Assembly (NCBI GenBank): GCA_026391315.1
Contig: JAPLDT010000014.1
Span: forward strand, 1 to 64,000
Direction: 5' to 3'
Origin: Bacteroidia bacterium
GTDB lineage: Bacteria; Bacteroidota; Bacteroidia; Bacteroidales; Prolixibacteraceae
Length of the DNA stretch: 64,000 nt
The notes under the pieces were generated by a model that worked only from the letters and a program-made list of their open reading frames with translations, did not search any database and was not told where the DNA came from. A program made the position numbers and the translations under genes. Below, piece by piece: positions 26,472 to 33,555 of this stretch; position 1 is the first letter of the stretch, and the number at the start of each line of letters is the position of its first letter.

Positions 26472-26619
26472 ATGCATGCCGCTAACAAAGGATATAGAGC
26501 AAAAGCGATTTTCGTTGGAATGCATCAGGCGTTCACGTCGACGAAAGTGTCCTGGCGGACACTTTCGTCGCTTGCAAACCCGCTCTTGCTCATAGCCTCA
26601 GAACGTTGGCAGCAAGCAT
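26472..26619 (+). repeat. attC-like folded recombination site
   Basis: Outer boxes ATGCATGCCGCTAAC (26472-26486) and GTTGGCAGCAAGCAT (26605-26619) pair at 12 of 15 positions plus one G-T. Inner boxes AGGATATAGAGCAAAAGCG (26489-26507) and CGCTCTTGCTCATAGCCT (26581-26598) pair at 16 of 18 positions, with one unpaired A at 26496. Two paired box sets with an extrahelical base are the structural signature of integron attC sites. The terminal part holds a perfect 14-bp hairpin (26539-26552 with 26557-26570, loop TGGC). The next ORF starts 19 bases later. Confidence 0.6.
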
Positions 26620-26637
26620 AAAAAAAAGAAAAAGAAA

Positions 26638-27546
26638 ATGGATAAAAAATTAAGGTGTTTTATATCAGCACCATATGATACTGATATATCATATATCAAA
26701 AATATTCTCGCAGAGAACAATGTGGACACATTTGATTTATATGACTTTTCAGTTGGCCATTCTATACAGCAAATACTCAAACGGAAACTTAGAGAATCAG
26801 ATTTCGCCTTATTTATTATTTCAAAAGACAGCTCAAATGTAATTTACGAAATGGGTGTTTGTGAGGGACTTGGCAAACAACATTTCATTATTTTAGAGAA
26901 AGATTTTAAGGTTCCGTTTTATATTGAAAATAAGTTATTTATAAGAGCAAATCTTAAAGATAGAAGTTTTCTACAAGCTACAATTCATAAGGTTTTAAAT
27001 ACAATCAAGTCGAAAAACAAAAATAAAAGAAAGAGTCCTCAAATCAATAAATCAAAGGAATTTTCCCACAACAAGAATATTCAAGAGAAGCTATTATCAC
27101 TTCAAGATAAAATAGTCAATTTGAGAAAAAGTGGAACTGGAATTGAATTGGAATATGTTGTTGGGGAGGTATTTAAAACAGTCAATCTGAATTACGTTGA
27201 GAATAGCTCAAATAAAGATAAAGGTGTTGATTTCGCACTTTGGAGTGATGAACTTGGTAAAATAGTAGGAAATCCAATAATCATTGAAGTCAAATATGGC
27301 AACTTGACAAATATGACTATCCAAAGTGCTGAATTGCAATTAAAACATTACATAGAAAAATCAGATGCTAAAATTGCTATTCTTCTGTACCTTGATAAAG
27401 GAGGGAAAAGATTTAAAATTCAATCTTCTATAAATCCACTTTTTATGGCCTATGATGTTGAGGATTTTATTCACGATTTGTTTAATCATTCTTTTGAAGG
27501 TGTAATACTAAATCAAAGGAATAAAATCGCCCATGGCATAGAGTAA
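26638..27546 (+). CDS. TIR/deoxyribosyltransferase-like domain fused to PD-(D/E)XK nuclease
   Basis: This 302-residue protein is a candidate anti-phage effector. Residues 5-120 resemble the TIR-like/nucleoside deoxyribosyltransferase fold used by NAD-consuming defence proteins: LRCFISAPYD, then LRESDFALFIISKDSSNVIY and EMGVCEGLGK, with the probable active-site glutamate E71 after Y70. A lysine-rich linker (123-145) follows. Residues about 165-285 form a Mrr-like PD-(D/E)XK nuclease: E170/E172 in GIELEYVVGEVF, D198 in KGVDFALW, and E217-x-K219 in IIIEVKYG. The stop overlaps the next gene's start by one base. The gene is AT-rich and directly follows the attC-like site. Enzyme activities are inferred from motifs. 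Confidence 0.72.
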   Translation: MDKKLRCFISAPYDTDISYIKNILAENNVDTFDLYDFSVGHSIQQILKRKLRESDFALFIISKDSSNVIYEMGVCEGLGKQHFIILEKDFKVPFYIENKLFIRANLKDRSFLQATIHKVLNTIKSKNKNKRKSPQINKSKEFSHNKNIQEKLLSLQDKIVNLRKSGTGIELEYVVGEVFKTVNLNYVENSSNKDKGVDFALWSDELGKIVGNPIIIEVKYGNLTNMTIQSAELQLKHYIEKSDAKIAILLYLDKGGKRFKIQSSINPLFMAYDVEDFIHDLFNHSFEGVILNQRNKIAHGIE

Positions 27547-28082
27547 TGGCGATATATTCACAACCCAAAATCGCACGACTTATAGACGAGTCTGACAATG
27601 CTTTAACTAATGCCGTTAAAGGAGCTAAACTTGAAGAACTTGTTAGATACTTATTCTGCAAAATCCCGAATATAACTTTTTATGGTTCTAATATTTTAGA
27701 CGGATACCGAGCGCATGAATTAGATGTAGTATTTAACAATGATACAAGATATTCTGAATTATATTTTTTGGACCATGCGATAATTGCAGAATGTAAAAAC
27801 ACAAGTCATAAAACAAGTAGCGCGCAAGTTGGCTGGTTTGTAAGAAAATTGCAAGATAGAATTGCAACTTCAGGTATATTGATAACTTTAAGTGGCATAA
27901 CAGGAGAAGCTGATGGAGAAAGTAATGCGCATAGTGAAATAATTATTGCATTAATACGTGACGGAATTAGAATTCTGGTTATTCGAAGAGCGGACATTTT
28001 GGGATTTCAAACCACTGACGACCTAGTTTCGCTTCTTAAGAGAAAGATTATGAAACTAACGATTGAAAGAACAATAGAATAA
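27546..28082 (+). CDS. Mrr-like PD-(D/E)XK restriction endonuclease fold protein
   Basis: This 178-residue protein has the core of a PD-(D/E)XK nuclease: E30/E31 in GAKLEELVRYLF, D60 in HELDVVF, and E82-C-K84 in IIAECKN. A helix-strand pattern follows (KLQDRIATSGILITLSG). It is small enough to be a nuclease domain alone. The TAATG overlap (27544-27548) with the TIR-nuclease gene implies translational coupling and probably a complex. A plausible model is that one protein senses and the other cuts, but both carry nuclease residues. It is AT-rich like its partner and lies before a second attC-like structure. Confidence 0.7.
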   Translation: MAIYSQPKIARLIDESDNALTNAVKGAKLEELVRYLFCKIPNITFYGSNILDGYRAHELDVVFNNDTRYSELYFLDHAIIAECKNTSHKTSSAQVGWFVRKLQDRIATSGILITLSGITGEADGESNAHSEIIIALIRDGIRILVIRRADILGFQTTDDLVSLLKRKIMKLTIERTIE

Positions 28083-28084
28083 AG

Positions 28085-28220
28085 TCAGCTGCTAATAACT
28101 AAGATTTCGTATAGTTATGGACGAGGCCCAACATGAAGACCTGTTGCACGAAATCCCCTCGCGGATGCTAATTTTACATCTGGGTATTATGGAGTACCAA
28201 TCATCAGATAGTTAGGCAGG
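28085..28220. repeat. Weak attC-like structure after the nuclease operon
   Basis: CAGCTGCTAATAACTAAGAT on the left partly opposes ATCAGATAGTTAGGCAGG on the right (28203-28220), giving box-like ends CTGC-TAA...AAC and GTTAGGCAG. An inner pair GATTTCGT (28103-28110) / ACGAAATC (28148-28155) is perfect. Pairing is poorer than at 26472-26619, so identity as a cassette end is tentative. Confidence 0.3.
28142..28190 (+). repeat. Direct repeat unit 1 (TGTTGC...TATTAT)
   Basis: About 49 bases starting TGTTGCACGAAATCCCCTCG match 28515-28564 with roughly four of five bases identical, sharing CTAATTTTACATC/CTAATTTTGCATC and GTATTAT. It lies inside the weak attC-like structure. Confidence 0.6.
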
Positions 28221-28323
28221 TATAGACAATAGTATAGTGTGTTCCTTGCGGAACTGGTTAAAAACTTATCCGAATTTTATATAACCGCAAAATAAAACGA
28301 TTTAGAGACTAATATTCTTCCCC

Positions 28324-28545
28324 ATGAAAAATGTTCCATTATTTGATATTTTATTTATCATCGTTAGTGCTGTTGTTTTTTCGCTTATGGATTATTTTGG
28401 TTATGCAAATCTTCTTTCCAAATACGCAGTTGTTGTAGCTATGATTGCATATTTTTCCGGAAAATATATTGGACAAGTCGAATTAAGAAAAAAACTAAAT
28501 AGAGATAGATTCCATGTTGCGCAAAATCCTCCTCACGAATCCTAA
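28324..28545 (+). CDS. Small two-helix membrane protein, cassette-like
   Basis: The 73-residue product has two hydrophobic helices (LFDILFIIVSAVVFSLMDYF and LLSKYAVVVAMIAYFSGKYI) and a basic tail. Its last ten residues (HVAQNPPHES) are encoded by the second copy of the direct repeat at 28515-28564, so the natural C-terminus may have been replaced. No family is recognised. AT-rich composition groups it with the preceding island. Confidence 0.5.
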   Translation: MKNVPLFDILFIIVSAVVFSLMDYFGYANLLSKYAVVVAMIAYFSGKYIGQVELRKKLNRDRFHVAQNPPHES

Positions 28546-28564
28546 TTTTGCATCCGTATTATAT
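28515..28564 (+). repeat. Direct repeat unit 2, overlapping end of 73-aa ORF
   Basis: TGTTGCGCAAAATCCTCCTC and the following bases repeat the unit at 28142-28190. The unit supplies the last codons and stop of the preceding small ORF. Confidence 0.6.
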
Positions 28565-28660
28565 GCGATTTTAATTTTTTGGGGTGGTTTTCTGATGGCA
28601 TTGTCCCGCCAACCTCACTTTATCAACCAGCTCCAGCTTCTTTAAAAGATTCATTAAAAA

Positions 28661-29194
28661 CTGTTTAAATTTTATAGTTCCTATTTTATTCATTAGAAAT
28701 CACTTGATCAGGACTGTGCCGTAGGCACATAATGTAGGTAGAAAGAGAATTTAACGCAAGATATCCCGTCCCGTACGGCAATGTCATTAAGTTAAGAAAA
28801 TGTAATATCATAATTCGCATATAATCAATAGATTGCTTCGTCGTTCCTCCTCGTAATGACGATCGTTGGTTATTCGGTTGGATGAGGCGAGGGCTGGATC
28901 GTAAAACACGATTTGTTGTCAATTTTCACCCAGCCCTCGCCTCATCCAACGCCCTCCCTGTGACAGTCGTCATTGCGACCTCTGCCTGTCCCGATTTTTC
29001 ATCGGGAAGGCACGAGCGGGAAGCAATCCGTAGCATTTTCACAACTCAAAATAACTCACCATCATTGCGACCACTGCCTGTCCCGATTTTTCATCGGGAA
29101 GGAACGAAGTGTGAAGCAATCTGTTGAGAGTCGCACAATTTTTTCATAACTTAATGACATTGCCCTCACGGGACAAAAAATAAATTTTAAACAG
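28661..29194. mobile_element. Nested inverted-repeat element without transposase
   Basis: Outer ends CTGTTTAAATTTTA (28661-28674) and TAAATTTTAAACAG (29181-29194) are near-perfect inverts. A longer inner pair (28768-28800 and 29141-29174, containing GGCAATGTCATTAAGTTA) follows. Inside lies a perfect 21-bp inverted repeat (28877-28897 with 28930-28950, GGATGAGGCGAGGGCTGG core). Two direct units of CCTGTCCCGATTTTTCATCGGGAAGG-type repeats lie near 28981-29033 and 29071-29120, with a shorter inverted relative near 28829-28860. No transposase is encoded, and the short ORFs here are repeat translations. It looks like a MITE, or a decayed IS that collected repeats. It fills the gap before the M13 peptidase gene. 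Confidence 0.6.
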
Positions 29195-29323
29195 GCTCTT
29201 AGATTAGAATGTAACTTTTTCAACAATTGTCAGTCTAACAATCCGTGATTGTTGGTCACATGGGACAATATCATGTTGCAAATAATTCAAAATAAATATC
29301 TTTGGAACCTTAAAATTCAGACC

Positions 29324-31366
29324 ATGACTATGAAGAAAAAATTAACTGTTATTTCAATCTCCGCATTTATGATTGTTGCCACCCTGATGTCGTGCGTTGA
29401 ACCGAAAAAAACGGCTTCGGTTCCTGCCATAGACCCTGCCAACCTGGACAAAACTGTTGTTCCGGGAAACGATTTTGATACCTATGCCAATGGCGGATGG
29501 AAGAAACTCAATCCGTTGCCTGCCGATCGTGGGCGGTACGGATCGTTCGACAAACTGGCTGAAGTGGCCGAAAAACAGGTAAACGACCTGGTAAAGACCA
29601 CTGCTGCCGCCAAAAACGAAAAAGGTTCTGTCCCGGATAAAATTGCAACGCTCTTCAATTCAGGAATGGATACAGCCAAAATTGAGAAGCAGGGACTCGA
29701 ATTCATCACTCCCTATTTGAAGGAGATCGATCAGATCAGCACACCTGACGGCGTGCAACAGGCTGTGATCCGTTTCCATCAATACGGATTCTCCCCTCTT
29801 TTCGGCATCTATGGCTCTGCCGATGCCCGCAACAGCGCCATGGTGATTGCGCAACTGACACAGTCAGGCATGGGCATGCCCGACAGGGATTATTACGTGA
29901 ACGATGATCCAAGATCGGTCGATCTTCGCGCCAAATATGTTACCTACATGACCTCCATGTTCAAACTGCTTGGCAATGACGAAGCCACTTCTGCTGCGAA
30001 TGCGCAAAAAGTTATGGCCCTTGAGACACAGCTTGCCAAAGCATCCATGACACGCCTCGAACAACGCGATACGAACAAGACTTACAACAAGGTTACCACT
30101 GCTGAGTTGGTTAAACTCTCACCGGTTTTCAACTGGAACCGTTATTTCACTGAAATGGGACTTGGTGATCCGGGATCTGTCAACCTGAATCAGCCGATCT
30201 TTGTCAAAGAGATCAGCAACATGCTGACAACCATTCCGGTAGATGATTGGAAGATCTACCTCAAGTGGAACCTGATCAACGAAACCGCCTCTTACCTCTC
30301 TTCAAATTTTGTACAGGCCAGCTTTGATTTTTATGGCAAAGCGATGACGGGTACCGAGGTAATGCGTCCTCGCTGGAAGCGGGTACTCGGCGTTACCAGC
30401 GGCGCTTTGAGTGAGGCTCTGGGTCAACTGTATGTCAAAGCCTATTTCCCTCAGGCGGCCAAGGACCGCATGGTTAAACTGGTCGAAAACCTTCGTGTAT
30501 CATTGGGCGAAAGAATTCAGAACCTCGAGTGGATGAGTCCTGAGACCAAACAAAAGGGGATTGAAAAACTTCATGCCATCAATGTGAAGATCGGTTATCC
30601 TGACAAGTGGAGAGACTATTCCGGATTGGGAATCAAGGACGATGCCTATGTCCTGAATGTACTTCGGGCCAATAAATTTGAGACCGAGTTCTACCTTGCT
30701 AAGATCAACAAACCTGTCGACAAGCTGGAGTGGGGTATGTCGCCTCAAACCGTTAATGCCTATTACAGTCCTGACAAGAATGAGATCGTCTTCCCGGCAG
30801 CCATTCTTCAGCCACCTTTCTTCTTTAAAGACGGGGATGATGCTGTCAACTACGGTGCTATTGGCGTGGTCATCGGGCATGAAATGTCGCACGGGTTTGA
30901 TGACCAGGGACGCAAATTTGACAAAACGGGTAACCTAACCGACTGGTGGACTTCGGAAGATTCCAAAAGATTTGATGAGCGCACAAAAGTGCTGGTGGAT
31001 CAGTTCAATAAATTTGTGGTGCTGGATACTATTCACGCCAACGGACAACTCTGTCTGGGCGAAAACATTGCCGATCTTGGTGGCTTAAACATCTCACATC
31101 AGGCATTTCTGAAAGCAAATACCCAGAAGGAGCCCATCGACGGTTTCACTCCTGAGCAACGCTTCTTCCTGGCTTATGCTCATGTGTGGGGGCAAAATAC
31201 CCGCGATAAGGAGATCCTTCGCCGCACCAAAGAGGATGTACACTCTCTTGGCCGCTTCAGGGTACTGGGACCATTGCAAAACCTGCCGGAGTTTTATGCC
31301 GCATTTGATGTAAAAGAGGGACAGGCGATGTATTTGGCGCCGGAGAAAAGGGCTAAGATCTGGTAG
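29324..31366 (+). CDS. pepO: M13 family zinc metallopeptidase (neprilysin/PepO-like), lipoprotein
   Basis: This peptidase degrades oligopeptides at the cell surface or in the periplasm. ATG 29324 or 29330 is preferred over 29249 because both place a lipoprotein signal at the N-terminus (MKKKLTVISISAFMIVATLM, then SC). The M13 N-terminal domain is visible (PGNDFDTYANGGWKKLNPLP). The zinc site HEMSH lies at about residues 519-523, with the third ligand in GENIADLGGL, the ExxxD motif typical of M13. The C-terminus ends in KIW, and M13 proteins characteristically finish in tryptophan. About 680 residues is normal. The last codons lie in the left arm of an 80-bp palindrome. Confidence 0.93.
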   Translation: MTMKKKLTVISISAFMIVATLMSCVEPKKTASVPAIDPANLDKTVVPGNDFDTYANGGWKKLNPLPADRGRYGSFDKLAEVAEKQVNDLVKTTAAAKNEKGSVPDKIATLFNSGMDTAKIEKQGLEFITPYLKEIDQISTPDGVQQAVIRFHQYGFSPLFGIYGSADARNSAMVIAQLTQSGMGMPDRDYYVNDDPRSVDLRAKYVTYMTSMFKLLGNDEATSAANAQKVMALETQLAKASMTRLEQRDTNKTYNKVTTAELVKLSPVFNWNRYFTEMGLGDPGSVNLNQPIFVKEISNMLTTIPVDDWKIYLKWNLINETASYLSSNFVQASFDFYGKAMTGTEVMRPRWKRVLGVTSGALSEALGQLYVKAYFPQAAKDRMVKLVENLRVSLGERIQNLEWMSPETKQKGIEKLHAINVKIGYPDKWRDYSGLGIKDDAYVLNVLRANKFETEFYLAKINKPVDKLEWGMSPQTVNAYYSPDKNEIVFPAAILQPPFFFKDGDDAVNYGAIGVVIGHEMSHGFDDQGRKFDKTGNLTDWWTSEDSKRFDERTKVLVDQFNKFVVLDTIHANGQLCLGENIADLGGLNISHQAFLKANTQKEPIDGFTPEQRFFLAYAHVWGQNTRDKEILRRTKEDVHSLGRFRVLGPLQNLPEFYAAFDVKEGQAMYLAPEKRAKIW

Positions 31367-31431
31367 TAAATAAATAATAAAAAAGGGGCGATCGCCCCTT
31401 TTTTATTATTTATTTACTACCAGATCTTAGC
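31352..31431. terminator. Perfect 80-bp palindrome joining two convergent genes
   Basis: Positions 31352-31391 and 31392-31431 are exact reverse complements with no loop; the centre is GGGGCGA|TCGCCCC. Flanking A-runs and T-runs on each side make it a bidirectional intrinsic terminator. The left arm includes the last codons and stop of the M13 gene. The right arm supplies the last codons and stop (LRSGSK) of the convergent gene 31410-32345. Confidence 0.9.
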
Positions 31432-32345
31432 TCATAAATCTTCCCCCTCATCTCCTCCAACTTCCCAATCAAAATATAATACTTGTACTCGTATACAGAA
31501 TTTTTGTACAGAATCTCCTTTTTCACCGGAGCAATGTAGGAGGTAGAACCATCTGCCGCCTCCTTGCCGGGAACTCCTGACATTCCGGCCAGAAATTTTT
31601 TGCAGAGCGGATTATAGACAGCCATGCCCCATCCGGTATCATCGGTGAAAGCCATCCAGTTTTCGGGCAGATCCTCGTAAATTCCCCAGAATCCGCTGGA
31701 AAGATTTTTTACCGGAAGTCGTACAGCCGGAGCCCCGGTAAACGGCGCAGTTCCCTGGTAAGTATAAAGGTTCTGCAAGGCTGAGACCGGATAGACTGCC
31801 GGTAACTCCTGGTCGCACAGGATGCTGTCGCCATAGATTTTGTCGGTGCGGTGGCAGGTCAGACGGTTTCTGACCTCCAGCACATTGCCGTTCAGCGTCG
31901 TCCACTGCTCCATCTCCGCTTCGGCAGGTTTGTTGTTCATGTCCCACTGCATTGGAATGCACTTGACATAGAGCTCGTTGCCCGACTTCTTATAATCCAG
32001 GATCTGTGCCCTGTTCCGGAAGGCATCCCCTACCTGAATCGGATTCCACGACCAGGGCGACCACCTTGGCGCCTGACCTTCCGCTTTGCGGTCGAGCGAT
32101 TTTCCGGCATAGTAGGATTGCTGGATGTATCTTCCCTCGTCGGCAATGTTGACCACACTGCGGGTGGAGCCGGAGAGAGAAAGCCAGGAGATAGCCCCGC
32201 CACGGGTTAAATCAAGTTTTAATGTAAGAATGCCATTGTCAGCAACGAGTTCAGTGGGTGTACCGACATCAATTTTGTTTGTCGTCTGGCTTGTACAATA
32301 CATGTTGATCAACAGTACAAGGGAGAGCAGGAAAAAATTTCTCAT
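31410..32345 (-). CDS. Secreted hypothetical protein, beta-rich
   Basis: The 311-residue product begins with a signal peptide (MRNFFLLSLVLLINMYCTSQ), possibly a lipoprotein through the cysteine in NMYC. The mature part is strand-rich: ADNGILTLKLDLTRGGAISW, RWSPWSWNPIQVGD and ENWMAFTDDTGWGMAVYNP. The pattern suggests a galactose-mutarotase-like or other carbohydrate-binding beta sandwich, but no named family is recognised. The last six residues come from the right arm of the palindrome at 31352-31431. Its start overlaps the stop of the MFS gene by four bases, so the two form an operon on the minus strand. Confidence 0.65.
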   Translation of the reverse strand: MRNFFLLSLVLLINMYCTSQTTNKIDVGTPTELVADNGILTLKLDLTRGGAISWLSLSGSTRSVVNIADEGRYIQQSYYAGKSLDRKAEGQAPRWSPWSWNPIQVGDAFRNRAQILDYKKSGNELYVKCIPMQWDMNNKPAEAEMEQWTTLNGNVLEVRNRLTCHRTDKIYGDSILCDQELPAVYPVSALQNLYTYQGTAPFTGAPAVRLPVKNLSSGFWGIYEDLPENWMAFTDDTGWGMAVYNPLCKKFLAGMSGVPGKEAADGSTSYIAPVKKEILYKNSVYEYKYYILIGKLEEMRGKIYELRSGSK

Positions 32346-33538
32346 GTTATAGTTGTTTGGATTTTGGTTTTAGTTCTGTGGGTGATTGTGAAAATGGTCA
32401 TCAAAATTGTTGCCAATAGCGCCATAACTGCCCCGAAATAGAAGGGTGCATCAGAATTTACTTTGTCGTACAATATCCCGGCTATCAGACTGGCAGGTAG
32501 TAGGGTAATCCCAAGAACCGCATGGTACAGGCCATATCCGGTACCTTTCAAATCTTTGCTGACAATATCAGAAATCATCGCTTTTTGACTGCTGTCAGTC
32601 AGTGCGCTATAAAATCCATACAAGACAAAGAGGAACAGGAAGACATTGATATTCTTGTATTTGCCAAAGAAAAAATAGACAACAGCATAGGTTAGAAATC
32701 CCAGAATGATCAGTTTCTCCCGTCCGATTTTGTCTGACAACTTCCCGATAGGAATGGCAAGAAAAACGGCAACCAGATTGAAAATCATGTAGAAAAATGG
32801 AATATAAGATGATTTGATCCCTGTCTCACTGGTTTTCACCAGCAACAACGCATCCGTTGAGTTCCCCAGGGAAAAAACAAAAATCACAGCGAGGAAAAAC
32901 CAGTATCTTCTGGGCAGATGTTTCAATGACAAAGCGCTCTTTACGGGTAATTGATCGGAATGTGCCTCTTTGATAAGCACGATTATTGTAATTACCCCGA
33001 TAATTGCTGGTATGGTTGCCAGCAAAAAAATATAGCCGTAATTCAATGGGAAAAGATAGAGCAACAGAAATGCCAGCAGGGGACCCAGGATAGCGCCGCT
33101 ATTGTCCATCGCCTTGTGAAACCCGAAGTTTCTGCCGGCATCATTGTTCCTGATCGATCCGCTGATCAGGCTGTCACGGGGCGCTGTCCTCAAACCCTTC
33201 CCAATACGTTCGAAGAACCTCAAATACAATACCTGAAATGGAGTTATCGCGGCTGCATAAAATGGTGTTACAATTGCAGTGATCCCATATCCGATAATCA
33301 TGAAAGGCTTGTTCTTACCGATTTTGTCGCTCCAAAATCCTGACAAGGCTTTTAGCAGGGAGGCCGTACTCTCAGCGATCCCTTCGATCAGGGAGATGGT
33401 TGTTTTTGATGCCCCAATCGACAACAAAAAGAGCGGCATGACACTGTACACCATCTTGGTGGATGTATCTGTGAAAAAGCTAGTCAGGCCCGTGTAAAAT
33501 ACATTCTTTTCTAAGCCGAATATTTTGTCTTTTTGCAT
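32342..33538 (-). CDS. Major facilitator superfamily transporter
   Basis: This 398-residue inner-membrane protein has about twelve helices. The MFS loop 2-3 signature is visible as GFWSDKIGKNKPFMIIGYG, with a second half repeat GKLSDKIGREKLIILG. LRFFERIGKGLRTAPRDSLI is characteristic of a bacterial MFS subgroup whose substrates are mostly unknown. It lies 18 bases downstream of the FAD/Fe-S dehydrogenase gene and upstream of the secreted protein. Co-transcription with a 2-hydroxyacid dehydrogenase would fit an organic acid substrate, but this is speculative. Confidence 0.85.
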   Translation of the reverse strand: MQKDKIFGLEKNVFYTGLTSFFTDTSTKMVYSVMPLFLLSIGASKTTISLIEGIAESTASLLKALSGFWSDKIGKNKPFMIIGYGITAIVTPFYAAAITPFQVLYLRFFERIGKGLRTAPRDSLISGSIRNNDAGRNFGFHKAMDNSGAILGPLLAFLLLYLFPLNYGYIFLLATIPAIIGVITIIVLIKEAHSDQLPVKSALSLKHLPRRYWFFLAVIFVFSLGNSTDALLLVKTSETGIKSSYIPFFYMIFNLVAVFLAIPIGKLSDKIGREKLIILGFLTYAVVYFFFGKYKNINVFLFLFVLYGFYSALTDSSQKAMISDIVSKDLKGTGYGLYHAVLGITLLPASLIAGILYDKVNSDAPFYFGAVMALLATILMTIFTITHRTKTKIQTTIT

Positions 33539-33555
33539 ATTCTAAAAGCTAACCG

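Noticed and set aside
28686-29127. Short ORFs within the nested inverted repeats
   Set aside because: Frames run through palindromic repeat units and show no protein-like features.
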